Positions 1-12,389 of a stretch of 64,000 bases of DNA are shown piece by piece. Below the pieces are notes generated by a model. That model did no database searches and was not told where the DNA came from. It worked only from the letters and a program-made list of their open reading frames with translations. Position 1 is the first letter of the stretch; every line of letters begins with the position of its first letter. Position numbers and translations under genes: made by a program. Origin of the DNA: Metaphire vulgaris (taxonomy: Eukaryota > Annelida > Clitellata > Crassiclitellata > Megascolecidae); the NCBI GenBank assembly GCA_018105865.1, contig CM030840.1, positions 12,299,794 through 12,363,793 on the forward strand. Direction: 5' to 3'.

Positions 1-376
1 ATGTTGAAACGCATGCTCATAGTATAACGCTGAGATGATCATGGTAGCATTAGCAAGGAAAAACTTACAGCTGATAGATTAAGTGTTTTGTGTGATTGCT
101 GTTGACAACTGGAAAAGCCAGCCATTTCCAACCATTTGCAGCTGCATGCAATTACGCAGATATTAAATTAGTATTTTAAAACTGTGTTTTGCGTGGTGTG
201 TCAACTGTATCGCGAACATCGACAATCTAATTGTAATTCTAATTGATTAGACAGCAGCTAATGCTAATTCTAATCAATTGAACAAAGTGTAGAACTAATT
301 CTAATGCTAATCAACTAGGTGCTAGAAGCAACTAATTCTAATTGATTAGATTTTTGTCTAATTGTGCCCATCTCTG
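1..376. repeat. AT-rich hAT-like MITE, right part
   Basis: From about 205 the sequence is built from variants of CTAATTCTAATTGATTAG in both orientations, so it can fold on itself. It ends at 376 in GCCCATCTCTG, the complement of a CAGAGATGGGC terminus of hAT type. A left terminus was not found, so the element is truncated or extends beyond what I can recognise. Positions 1-204 show nothing identifiable. Confidence 0.4.
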
Positions 377-588
377 ATGGGCGCCCGCACACTGGGGCAA
401 GAGGGGGCATATGGCCCCCTGGAAAATGCAAATACCAATATTTCACATTGAAATTTGAAACACTTGCTAAAATATTAACCTTGACCATTGTGCTAACATG
501 TGTTTTGTCCCTCCTGGAAAATTTATGTGATGTAACTGCGACCATTGTGTTTTGCCCCCTCCTGGAAAAATTTCTGTGGGCGCCCATG
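377..588. repeat. MITE with GGGCGCCC termini (copy 1)
   Basis: The element is bounded by ATGGGCGCCC and GGGCGCCCATG. Its interior (GGAAAATGCAAATAC, TTTCACATTGAAATTT) matches the element at 63810-63973 closely, so this is a family with one copy near each end of the window. Confidence 0.6.
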
Positions 589-624
589 CCCGCTGTTCTG
601 ACTGATCTTCCGGATTGACCTGGC

Positions 625-960
625 CAGTGTTTATTCTAGCCACCTTGACATTGGGGGGATTTTGAAATGTTTGTGGGGGGGGGGCAAGGTCTGAGTCTCC
701 AAAAACCTTGACAAGCAAAAAGGTAAAAAGGTCATCCTTATATTTTTTCCTTCTGAAATGTCTTGACAGGAAAAGAGTCATCCTTCCTACTATTTTTTAC
801 CTTTCTCAAATGTCCCGACAAGCCAAAAATTTCCCCTCTCCAAAAAAGCCCCCAAAAAAATCTGGACAGTTTGGCACAAAATCCACGAGTGATCCCAGCC
901 AGAATACGGGGACCCGGTCCCTCACCCCTTGGGTACGCTGACGTTTTTGAGACTATACTG
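625..960. repeat. Truncated hAT MITE (CAGTGTTTATTCTAG) with internal AGCAAAAAGG motif copies
   Basis: The left terminus CAGTGTTTATTCTAG at 625 is the same as in the complete elements at 19444, 38327 and 51985. No matching right terminus is seen. The interior has repeated lines of the form TTGACAAGCAAAAAGG and GGTCATCC (703-735, 765-785), the internal motif shared by several other MITE families here. Positions 961-1639 hold nothing I can identify apart from a short TATACTG/TACTGTAC stretch. Confidence 0.45.
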
Positions 961-1639
961 TACTGTACTATACTGGATACGTCCCTGACTACCGGTACAT
1001 ACACAGAACTCATGCCTCAAGTGGTTATACAGACCAGTCATACACCATGCCAAAATTATGCAAATAATAATAACCTTTGCAAAATGGAGATGATAGAAAA
1101 ACACAAACCTGCTTTATTATAACAATTACGTGCGATATATAACAGTTTAGCGTTTTTAAAACCGTTATGTCAAAGTAATTTTTAAATAACGGAGATTTAT
1201 AAACTATTCAGTGCAATTCAAATAGAAGCTAACGGGAAATAGCAAATAATTATAATGACAAAGCACAGTTTCAAAACTACTTGTTTTGAAACATGTTACC
1301 CTCTGCCTTGTCCAAATAAATTATACTCAAATAAGCAGTGTGCATCTCATAATACTGCAACTTTAAGTCATCATCTATATTATACTGTAATAGCAGGCTG
1401 AATCTTAGTAAATCCAATGAAAGCATTCATTGGCATAGACTATCAATTACAATACTTTCAAAGAATTCTTTAAATGCTAGAAATAACTACAGTAAAATCA
1501 AAATGAAACAACCTAACATTTGGCATTGTCAAATTTGTTATTATATCTGTCCAAATATTAAACTGTCTCGTGAATTAAATACAAGAAAGTTTAGAACTTA
1601 AAAACAAGAGAAACCTGACACTGAATGACTCAGTTCACC

Positions 1640-2360
1640 GTGATCACAAAAATCGGGACCCCTAGATTAATGAGTATAACAACAACCTTTCGACCAATCA
1701 TGCTGAAATTTTAATTATAGTAGGCGTAGGAAATCCTCAAAAAATTTCTCTACGCTGCAGCTGGTAAAGAAAGAAGGACATCACTGGCGCTGAAACAACT
1801 GGTAACCGAGTTTTGGTGTTTCAGCACTTGTCGTACAGCTTTTCGTCGAGCTGGGAGTGAAAGTTAACGGACAGTATTACAGAGACGTTCTGTCAATGCA
1901 GGGACTGCTGCCGGACACCCGAACTTAAACTTATTACACATTCCAACAGGACGGCGACCGAAATAGCTCGAGACAGTTGAACTGTTAGGTAACAAAACGC
2001 CGGACTTCATTCCGCCTACTCTCTGGCCACCCAACAGCCCGGATTTGAACTGGATTATAAAATTTGGAGTGTTATGCAGGAACGCGTTCACCGAACGAAA
2101 GTCCGTGATATTGAGGACCTGTGACAACGCATCATGCAAGTGTGGGACGAGATTGATCAAGGCATCATAGATGCGTCATTCAAGCAATTGCGTAGGCGTC
2201 TTCGTGCGTGTATTACAGCAAATGGCGGACCGTTTGAACACAAACTAGGAGTGGAATATTATTAGAACTATCTAAAGTAAAAACAACTTTGTTGAATATT
2301 AGTTGACTTTTCGTTGAGTTATATTCATTAATCTAGGGGGTCCCGATTTTCGTGATCACC
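1640..2360 (+). mobile_element. Mariner-family transposon relic with decayed transposase
   Basis: Inverted termini of about 40 bp frame the element: GTGATCACAAAAATCGGGAC at the left and its near-complement, ending in CGTGATCAC, at the right. Between them the plus strand reads as the C-terminal half of a mariner transposase: TTCCAACAGGACGG (FQQDG) near 1940, WPPNSPDLN at about 2023-2050 carrying the last catalytic Asp region, then MQERVHRTKVRDIEDL and RRLRACITANGG. Frameshifts and stops (for example TGA after DIEDL) break the frame, and the N-terminal half is missing. It is an internally deleted, inactive copy of about 720 bp. Family assignment rests on these motifs. Confidence 0.85.
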
Positions 2361-2712
2361 GTGTAGATCAATAATAAAAATTCTTGCACAATTGTACAAT
2401 GAGAACGGTTTTCAACAATCGTCAATATCTGCATCTATTTTTTCATACAATCTTTACTATGACAATCTCAAAATACAAAGTTACAGAATGAATCTTATTA
2501 CTACTGATACTAAAATGCTAGAAATAAATTTCCAATGCGGTACTTTATCGATAAATGCTTGCTATGGGTACACAAGTGCAGATTAATACAAAACGCAGTT
2601 CTACAAACTGTGCATATTGCAAGATATCATAAATAATTGGCAAATCTGCATCCGCTAATAAAACAGTCTTGTTTAAACGGCCTAATGTCATGGTAAAAGC
2701 ATCAGAGGCAAT

Positions 2713-2760
2713 GCACACACACAAACACACACACACACACACTTACACACACAAACATAC
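2713..2760. repeat. (CA)n microsatellite
   Basis: Imperfect CA-rich tract with AAA and TTA interruptions. The flanks (2361-3048) contain no recognisable element. Confidence 0.8.
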
Positions 2761-3048
2761 ACTTCAGTTGACACAACCAGAGATGTTGCTCTGAGTTGAA
2801 TATCTCTAGGAATGATCATTTGTTGCACTCTAGTATAACTCATATTAATAATTAATAACTTGTTTATTGAGCTCATATCAGCCTAATCTCTTCTTGCCTG
2901 CTATTCACATATTTTGATTAATCCTTATCTAAATAGTACTTGCATAAAGTACATAAAAATAAGTATTCTTAAAAATTTAAACAATAATTTTAAAACCTGA
3001 TCATGGATGTAAATTATACTGAGCTGAATGCATGCATTCATGATGCAT

Positions 3049-3077
3049 GCATGATGATGATGATGATGATGATGATG

Positions 3078-3118
<41 letters not shown>
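3049..3118. repeat. Compound (ATG)n(ATA)n microsatellite
   Basis: About eight ATG units pass directly into about fourteen AAT/ATA units. Poly-Met/poly-Ile reading frames across it are artefacts. Confidence 0.9.
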
Positions 3119-3768
3119 GCAATACTGCATTTGGCACATATCAAAAGTAATCTTCCACACAAACTTTACTATGTACAATAATAAAGATGATAAAAGTAAC
3201 AAACCTATAAAATAACAAATTATCAGCACATGATTGCAAAAAACTCCAAGATAACAAAGTGATTGTTTTGGAAAACTAGTAAATACAACAGTCACACGCT
3301 TCGGCAATACGCAGTCACCTGAATACGCGATTTGAAATATTACACTTGCATCAAATTACACTGTACTCATAATAAATCATCAGTTCATCAAACAATCTGA
3401 ATCCCTCTGATAAAGCTACAGACTTTTGCGCACACAGCTGCCGATAAGAATACTCAAGAGAGCAGTTCCTGGCCAGGCTCTTCTCGCGCGGAGAAAAATT
3501 ACCTTCAGTGTGATAATGAATAATTAGTTTCGCTGTGTAACAAAGATTATTTCTGAAACTGCATGTGTTCTTTTCGATGCTCACGATGCAGCAGAGTGCA
3601 AAGAGTTCGAATTTGAATTGATGTTTGGTGGCGTTGCTTTGACACCCGTAAACTTGCTTATTAAAACACTGTTACTTGGTCTAATGCTAGAATCTGTATG
3701 GCATGCTGTAACCTGCAGATGGAGAAGCATGTCAAGCTGAAAAGATATAAAAAAGTAATACCTGTCAC

Positions 3769-3771
<3 letters not shown>

Positions 3772-3823
<52 letters not shown>
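3772..3823. repeat. (ATT)n microsatellite
   Basis: About seventeen ATT units. Elsewhere in the window such tracts sit at the 3' ends of LINE or SINE remnants, but no body is recognisable next to this one. The surrounding 3119-4370 shows nothing else supportable. Confidence 0.85.
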
Positions 3824-3825
<2 letters not shown>

Positions 3826-4379
3826 AATGAAAACACACAGCACCATAGTATAGCGATCAACAAGGGCAATTTATAGCAATAATAAGAATGAACTACAGAA
3901 ACGAGAGTTTTCTTATACGTTGCTAATGAATCAGGCTTAAAACGTTGTCGAGGAGTGATAGACCAGGTGTCAGAAACCTTTTGGTGGCAGTGTGCCAAGT
4001 CAGATTTCTAATACATTTAGCGTGCTAATAAGGGCTCATCCATACAGTACATATGCAAAAAGGCCCATTTTCAACCCCCTTCACCCTGCCCCATTTGCAC
4101 ACCGTACAATCGTACATACACAAAATCTCCTAAATCCAACTCCCTCAGTACGTACGTTCTATATGGATGGATCCTAACCTTTCAATCTACCTGCTCTACC
4201 ACGTTTTTATACATTATACATTAGCAGTCGTATGTACAACTAATATTAAAGAAATTTAATCTTGAATTAATTGCATTGATGTTAATAAGTTAAAAACAGA
4301 ACATAAATAACTTCAAGAATGTAATGTAATATATTTGTATCAATTATAATGTGAGCCTTGTCCTTGCACGCTCCTTGTT

Positions 4380-5377
4380 AATTGTTCAATATCGTGAACA
4401 TATTTAGTCACTTTCAGCTTCTCACAGGCTTTTGGGTGTTCAGGGTGTTAGGTGACTTCTCTGTGGACTTAAAACAGCCTTCATAAGAGAGAAAAAATCT
4501 GTTCACAGCTTCACAAGTATAAGTTGAACCAAACGCCAAACGTAGGGCAAAAGCAACTTTCTTCAAACAAATGAATGTTTCAGGAAAGGATGTCCAGCAC
4601 TAGAGAAGTTATTGACAGGTGACTTAACCAATCAGTCTTTTTCAAGAGTTTGTCAGCAATTCTGAAAATTTCGATGTCCATAATTCTGATGTCTTAAATT
4701 CAATGCGTTGCATGTCAGAACTGTCGATATCCATCCACTTTAAAAGATCCAGATCAAATTGAGTAGAAGTAAGATCAAGTGAAAATATGGACACATGTAC
4801 AGTATTTGAAAGACTTGACTTCTGTTGGAAAACTCCACTTTAAGTGCTCCAATTTATTTCTGAAGCCGATCCATATTCACGGTAAATCGGCCTGAATAAG
4901 CTTTAACATTTAGAAAGTATTTGAATGTTTTGGCATGGATATCATGGCAAAATGTGTCCATTCTATTCTATTCCCTAGATATATAATTTATTAAACTCTA
5001 CAACATAGCTAGAGCTAAAATCAAGAGCGATTTACAAATGTTCACAAGATGTGCGAAATAAATGCGTCTTGAGGGCAGTTGCAAACACCTCGAAGGATGT
5101 AATCAAGTCCAGTTTCAATGTACCCGGTAGATCCTTTCCAGTATCCAAACAGACCAAGTACTGTTTGACCCGGTCCTTGTAAATGCACGTTCAACTCATT
5201 CAAATGTGTTGTTATGTCTGTCAGAGACATCATCTTCAACATCCAGTCCTCATCATTCAATTGCGGGAAATTCTGCTCCTTTTTACCAAGAAATACCTTA
5301 ATTGCTTCCAAACAGGAAACGATTCGATTCAAGACTTTACCTCTACTAGGCCACACACTGAATATATTCACTGTCAA
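4380..5377 (-). pseudogene. hAT transposase remnant, C-terminal half (ZBED/GTF2IRD2-like)
   Basis: The frame 5042-5377 reads GKVLNRIVSCLEAIKVFL, then DEDWMLKMMSLTDITTHLNE and LNVHLQGPGQTVLGLF. This is the segment found in hAT transposases related to GTF2IRD2, ZBED5 and SCAND3. Further 3' (about 4500-4600, minus strand) a broken frame gives LKKVAFALRLAFGSTYTCE, resembling the FGSTYxCE dimerisation block of the same family. Stops and frameshifts separate the pieces. No ATG-to-stop gene survives. The upstream end abuts the hairpin element at 5381. Confidence 0.75.
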
Positions 5378-5380
5378 TTT

Positions 5381-5447
5381 CTTCTACAGGGTGGCGCAGA
5401 AAAAAACCGGACTAGTCACAGTTTTTTTTGCGCCACCCTATAGAAGA
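5381..5447. mobile_element. 67-bp near-perfect palindromic mini-element (mariner-like termini)
   Basis: The sequence folds around ACTAGT at about 5411-5416. The left arm is CTTCTACAGGGTGGCGCAGA and the right arm is its complement, ending GCGCCACCCTATAGAAG. AGGGTGGCGCA with a flanking TA fits a mariner-type terminus with TA target duplication, with almost no interior. It lies exactly at the edge of the hAT remnant. Confidence 0.7.
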
Positions 5448-5739
5448 GAAGACTTGAATTACCTGCAAATTAAAGAAGTACAGGAAACTAGCTTTAGCAA
5501 GCTGATAACGACTATGCTATGGCATCTGGCAGCAGCATCAACGATTATTGGTATAGCGCTATTTCACATAACACTAATATATTTTGATTTGATTGCAAAG
5601 TTTTTATCAATTAATAATTTTTTTAATGATCTCCCGTGAAAAGTATGCCACATCTGGCATACGTGCCGTGCATTGCTGATGCCTGCGATAGACTTCACAG
5701 GGATTATAATGCAAGATAATTTACAAAATAGGGAACTAA

Positions 5740-5925
5740 ATTTATCTAGAAAAACACATCCTTAAACAAACGTCTAAACCAATGTAGTGCAGCCAGGAAA
5801 AGAAAAATGCAAGCCTTGCAGCCCAACAAGCAACATGATCTCATCATCTCTTTGACCAATGTCAAGGACTGGATGTTGAAGATGATGTCTCTGACCACAC
5901 TGAATAAATTCACATCATCATAGAG
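5740..5925 (+). pseudogene. Second hAT transposase fragment, inverted relative to 5042-5377
   Basis: The plus strand reads KDWMLKMMSLT near 5860-5900, the same block seen on the minus strand at 5215-5250, with about 40 bp of near-identical DNA in opposite orientation. It is a partial copy with no open frame. Confidence 0.6.
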
Positions 5926-6106
5926 CATCTATTTCTGGTATTCTAAAACAATTGATGGCAATAACAGACCCCACATTGAGTAGAAAACATCTGCAGTATT
6001 TGGGCATTTCTATGAATGCAAACTACTAAAAAGCTCATTCTGCATTCCAAAAATATAACAAAGAGTGCCAACATTTACATATACGGCAAATAAATGTAAT
6101 AATTAC
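5926..6106. other. Intron sequence 3' of exon 19
   Basis: The donor GTAATT directly follows exon 19 (AC at 6105-6106 on the plus strand). The next NAV exon, which in other animals continues DPL with a short helix and Ser/Asp-rich tail, was looked for between 1 and 6106 and not found. It may lie left of the window. Confidence 0.5.
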
Positions 6107-6325
6107 CAGAGGATCAGAGCGATTCGACGAATTCGGTAAGATCTGCTTTCCCGAAGGCGATAAGATGCGATTCTGTTCCCAAGAAGTGGACGAATCGCTG
6201 TAGGGAAAGAGTCTCAACAGAGGTAAAGCCCGTGACTCTGACCCTTTGCACCTGCTGTTTTCCCACGGTGATGTTTCCAGCACCCAATCTGTGGGATCTT
6301 CCCGAGCAGCTCTTTTGTTTCCACT
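6107..6325 (-). CDS. NAV: NAV exon 19 (end of AAA+ module)
   Basis: Codons 1327-1399, phase 0 at both ends. It begins SGNKRAAREDPTDWVLETSPW, matching the NAV segment with consensus RRAPWEDPxxWVxxTxPW, and ends NSSNRSDPL before a GTAATT donor. The acceptor is TTTGTCCAG. The DPL end is where other NAV genes pass into the final tail exon, so the protein is not complete here. Confidence 0.88.
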
Positions 6326-7887
6326 CTGGACAAACAACCCTTCACCACATGGATTAACCTCATAACAAAAGACAGGATATATAGATAAATCTATCTATAA
6401 CTAGGGCCTCCGGTTAAATATGATGATTTTTCGGAAAATATGTAATACTCAGAGGTCCCAAATATGCGGGGGAAATGCAGAATGTCCCCATTCATGTGCC
6501 TAAATTTTCCATCTATGTGCCACCTATTTGCGTGGAAGTTGTGGTGTTTTTGGTGAAAAAGGGCTGACAAGCAAAAAAGGCAATCCAAACTAGTGCTGAT
6601 CCTCTATGGAATCTATGCCTATGTTATGGTTATGGTTACGGTTCATGACAACTTCTATAGCGCCATAGCATGGCGAAGACCAAAGTCAAAGGCACTGTCA
6701 ATAACGCTGACAAATCAACATGGAACGGAAGATGTTGGACTTGAGGGAAAATCCGCTCAGATGGCACAAAAGAGGTCGCTGCCGTGTCAAAATCGGGCAG
6801 TGAGCCCTTCAGAAGGCGGTCTTCCGCAAGAAGACATTCCGTCGAAGAGTCTTATGTTAGGAATAAGAATTAAACCCGACTGCCTTTTTGAAGACCCCTA
6901 CTGAAAATTGCCTTCTAACTCTCCACTCTTATTATAAAGTTTGGCCTAGGATAGTCCAACTTTACATTGCAGTAAAAATTTGAACACTTGTCAACCATAA
7001 ACGAAAAGACACTTACAAAATTCTCAAGATAAAGTTTTCATGAAGATTAAAAGTAAAATGCAAAACAAATATGTCATCGCACCTGAACAGAAGAATCCTT
7101 GAGTAACTGGAGCAAGTAAGGTCCAATGGAGTAGTTCCACAAGTCAACAAACCATGAGCGTGCTTTATCAACATCCAATGGACATGACAAAAATATGCCA
7201 GGTCCTAGAAAATAATAAATAACACGCACGATGCACAAGTATCGACTAAGATCATACACAGATGTTTCTCCAGCAACAAAAAATCTAAACTTTCAGACTT
7301 AATTTGGGGTATAAAATTTCACTACAATGTAAGCCCAAAAATTTCACTCTAATGCAATTCCAGAAATTTCACTCTAATGCAAGCCCAAAAATTTCACTCC
7401 ACTTCACTCTACAGTCTACAGACTACACTGAATGATTTAAGATCCACATATTGCAAAGATTAGTAAATCCAGTCAAAGTCAACAGAATCAAAATAGAAAA
7501 TATTATTATCAGTTCGATCAAAACACAAAAAGTGAAAATTGCGCCAACCAATGCATTTGTCCAAGCAACACACGGACGCCACAAATCGGTTGATGTGCTG
7601 CCAGACTTTTGGCATCCAGTCGACCACCCTCAGCAGCCCGCAATCTCCGTCCTCGCTTCCCGATTGACGAAACTGTTTCTCCGCCCACTGGCGATGAAGG
7701 TAACGAGCGAGGAAGCTCTTCACTGGTTCCTCCGTCAGATTGAAGAGCGCCCAACGAAAATTCTGATGAAATTGCAGGCAGGTGATGGATGGACTCTCGC
7801 GCTCAGGTACGACTGTGACATTGTAATAATAATAATATAACAGTAACAAAAGTTTTATAGAGCGGACTGACAAAGACAACATAATAA

Positions 7888-7920
<33 letters not shown>

Positions 7921-10571
7921 CAGACTCTGCTATAACAATAACCTAAAAACCCACTTATTTTATAGAGTGGTTCCCTGAGTGAGAACATAAACCAAAAACA
8001 CCTAATTCCAGTCTGGGCAATTATTTGGAAACAAATATGTAAAATGACACAACTGCCACAGAGAAGAAAAGGGACTTTAAAAAGTAAAAAAGTTCAAATT
8101 TTTGGAAGTTACAATGTTTCTGAAAAGTCTACCATAAACAGTATTTAAAAATGCAATAACAGACCAATCTATTTATTTTTCCTAATCATCACAGTCTATA
8201 AACATTAGAGACCTTCCAAACCCAATATACAGACACATTTAATGGTGAGTGGGGTCTTCAAATCCACCACCACCACAAAGTCCACAAATATATCAGTTCA
8301 AAAATATCTCCCATAATGGCTTTGCCTAACTCTGCTTGTTTCTAAACAGCATAAGAATACCATCAGCTTCAACCCCATTGCTTACCACGACTGATTACTG
8401 AGCGATAAGAAACCGCTGAAAGCCTTTGACAGATTGTCAGCCAAATGGAGATTATCTAGGAGAATAACAGACGGCAGACGGTCACTCCCCCGCTCACAGT
8501 GGCTCACAATGTTGCTCAGGTATTGCTGAAGCTCTTTGCTGGACTTGCTGTCCACTGAAAAGTGGGCGATGGAAACCGATGTAAGCCTTTTTTCCTTTCT
8601 GACAGCAAAAAGTCACAACTTTATTCAAGTTTCTGTTTAAACACACACACACACACACACACACGCAGACACACACACACGCAGACACACAGTCACATCC
8701 AAAACTAATGAAAAATACTTTGAACAAGTAATTAAATCTTTGCAGCAGCATAAATACTTAAAACAATTACAGTAAGCACGATAAGCACTGATAACACTGG
8801 TAAATTCAAATACAGCTGTTAATTGCAAACGTCTGCGTTGAATTATCTGGTAATGGTATACACAGTTTGTATCCAAATAGATATTAAAACAAATTTCAAC
8901 AGAGAAAAACTCTAAAAACGAAATTCTTTCAGTTTCAATGCCTGAGATTCTGACAGAAGACTTTAGCCATAAATCAGCCAAAAACATTTAAAAGTAAGTG
9001 TCATGGTAACAACATTAACTCATTACTAAGGGGCTGTCCATTAATTACGTCAACAATTTGGGGGTTGAAAAAGTTTGACAGTTGTTGACAGGGGGAGGAG
9101 GGGGTCAAGAGAAGTTGACGTCAACAATTTCACTGTTTACAAATAATCAAAAACTAGGAAATTTCATGGAATACTACTTATTATAATGGAAAAAAGCATG
9201 GCTAAAAAGGTCATAACCATCACATTTTGACACTCGACGAGCAAAAAAGGGACAAAATGGTCATCATCGCCAAAAGTATTAACCTTGTTTTTGGGACCTG
9301 TCATTGATCTGGGGGCGTCAAAAGTTTTTGACGTAATTATGGGGGGGGGGCTAACTGAAAGTAGACAGTTGTTGACAAGGGGGGAGGGGTCAAAAATTGC
9401 TCAAAAATTGTTGGCATAATTAATGGACAGCCCCTAAGTCTGCCTTCAAGTACACTGCTGCAAAGATGTAAAAATAACTGTTTTAAAAACTGTATAAATA
9501 CACACACACACAGAATAAAATCACAAATCAACTTCGTTAATGAACCAGATTAGACAGTTAACAAAAGAGACAATATGCGTCTTTAGTGCAGCCCTTCTTT
9601 CCATGTATGACATAGGATAAATAAAACATAAGTAAGAGCTCAAAATATAATTTAGTAACCTCAGCACAAGATGTCTCGCTAATTTCTTGGCCAGAAATGT
9701 TTTTCCTGAGAGATTTGGTCCACAGAAAAGCAGCCGGCGGTTCTCGGTCAACAGCGATACGTACTGAATCAACAGCGGCTTTGGAATCAGCGTCTCGAAT
9801 GCCAAGAGGTCAACACAATCTTCCTGCCAATCTGGTTTTAAAAAAATAAGATAAAAATGTCACAAATGAAATCGATAAGAAGCCAAACCAAAACCTCACT
9901 TTCAAATTTACGAAAATTCACAGTCATCTAAATCATCAGGTAGGTAAGAGTCAATAACAGGGCAGAAAAACATCCGATGACATTTCGTGCATGTTAAGCA
10001 CCGCGAAAAAGCAATCTGTGGACAGTGTAGTAGCGGATGTACTGACATAGAGCAGCAAAATATACATAACAATATTTAATTTCAGACACCGATGTGCTAT
10101 GCTGCCAAAGCAAATAACCAATCAACACAAGAAATAATGACGACATGATGAAGACAAAATAAGCAGATGCATTTGAGAAGCAGCATGCTTGAATAAATAA
10201 ATCGAAAAGGAAATTAAATTGCTAATTATTCAAGAGAAACCAAGAAAATATCAAGAAGGTTGCACTTTAAATTGCCTTTTCGTAAGTGAAAAGGGTAAAT
10301 TCAAATGCTATAAATAGCTCGTAAATGAATCAAAACTGAAACAAACCTTGCAATCGGATCTTAATGGAAGCATTTGTAGCTGTTAAAAACTTTGATGGAA
10401 ATATATCTGGCATTTTGGAATCTAGAATTTCATTTGCAGAAATTTAATAATAAATCACTCAACATCCCACTAGCACTTCTAAGCAGCTAATAATACAAAA
10501 ATAATCCTTACCAAAATGAAAATGTGCAATTGTTCTACACATCGATAATAATATAAAGACATATATATATA

Positions 10572-10615
<44 letters not shown>

Positions 10616-10617
10616 CT

Positions 10618-10652
<35 letters not shown>

Positions 10653-10742
10653 GAACTCAATGTGCTAAATGTCTGACACCATTTGACATCAGTGGAATCC
10701 ATTAAGTTATCATTTGCTCAACCCTAACAGTAGTGAAAAACC

Positions 10743-10798
<56 letters not shown>

Positions 10799-12340
10799 AC
10801 CTATTGCAACACTTTGAATGGAGATCCCAAAACAGAAAAGCGTCGAGCCAATAAACAAAATGCAAATTTTAAAAAAAGGAAAATGTCCAAGTAGTGATTT
10901 AACAGATGACAATTGTCGCCTTTCAACGTATCATAATAAAAAATGTCAGCCACACTGAATGGATCTTATATACTATACTAATAAGCATAGTTCCAGTGCA
11001 GCACAAACACCAGAGCCTAGTATATAACAAGTATCTGGAATAGCAAGTTCTGCAGACACTTGTTCATTAGCTTAACAAGTGTCTGGATTGCATGCGGCTC
11101 TTTAAGCACACATGCCACTAAACTGCTACAAAACAAAATGCAATGAACCGAGAATTATTGCCACATAATTTTGAACAAAACGTGAACAGAATGAGAAGCC
11201 ATCATTCACAGTAACAATAAAAAAACGGTTGTTCTGATATATTGAAAAAAACGATAATCATAAGCGGTAATTTAATCATAAATTTGAATACTAAAATTAT
11301 CATAAAATAATAAAATGGAAATACAGATAAATTGAAAGCAACTCACTGAGAATTCTCTCTTGATTCCCTAGTTGGTAGCTGGCAATGCTTTTCTCGTCCA
11401 GACCAAGTCCAGCATCTGGATCCAAAACGTGGATATGCTCCTGTCCATGAAATATCAGAGGAAGACATTACAAACTCCAGTTAATACTGTAAAACTATTT
11501 CCTTCTCTGACAAATTAAAATCAGTAACAGCTGCTGCATTACAATCTTGTTGCAAGCTAATGTATTTACTGTTTTTCCCCCCAAAATCCCACAATTAGTT
11601 CCTTCTACACATAAATTCACAAATCAAGTATCTTAAGTTAGAACCTGTTGGACAGTTGGAAATCTTAACTAGTAATTCAAAGATCTTTTCTACCGTGCAA
11701 CATATTCCAGTGATGTGATGTCTCGAGACACAGCATTCTCAATGTCTTGGTCTTGAGGGTCAGTGTCTTGGTCTTGGCCTTGGTCTCGTCCTTACAGTCT
11801 TGGTATGGCTCTTCAAGACCAAGATAGTTGGATTTTTTTGCAGTTGGTGTTTAAAATTACTGTCTTGGTTTTGGTCTTTATCTTGAGACCTGATGTCTTG
11901 GTCTTGGTCTTGAGACCTGATGTCTTGGTCTTGGTCTTGAGACCTGATGTCTTGGTCCCATCCCTGACATATTCACAGTTGTGAGTAATGACAATGACAT
12001 TAGGACATACCATCTGGGTGTAAACAGCTATCCGACAAGACGTGACTGTGTCAAGTAACCAATCTTTCAACAGTACCATTATCATTAAGTCTTCTTTCCA
12101 TGGAACCCAAGCTGTGGTTCACGCACTCTAGCAAGTTGACAACAAGATGCTCAGATGAGATGGTTCTAGCAAAACAGTGCACAGTGTGCCTCAAGCATGA
12201 AACTCCTTATTCCTTAAATGAGGTTTTGAGTCATCAGTTGGCCATATCTTCTGGAATGTTCTTCACCCCAGTCAAGTCCCTTGTTAAGCGCTTTTGACTT
12301 TAGCCTTTGCTATGCTTATTGCACTCTATAAATTGTCTTA

Positions 12341-12389
<49 letters not shown>

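Noticed and set aside
1864..2160. Minus-strand 98-codon ORF
   Set aside because: It is antisense to the mariner transposase remnant, whose WPPNSPDLN motif is on the plus strand.
3003..3307. ORFs with long runs of Met, Ile, Tyr or His
   Set aside because: They are translations of the (ATG)n(ATA)n microsatellite. The same applies to poly-Asn/Ile/Tyr frames at 3581, 15622, 21395, 21713, 26754, 29101, 55126 and 58950-59428.
1..6106. Final NAV exon downstream of exon 19
   Set aside because: No minus-strand frame with a phase-0 acceptor and a NAV-like helix and Ser/Asp tail was found, so no call is made.
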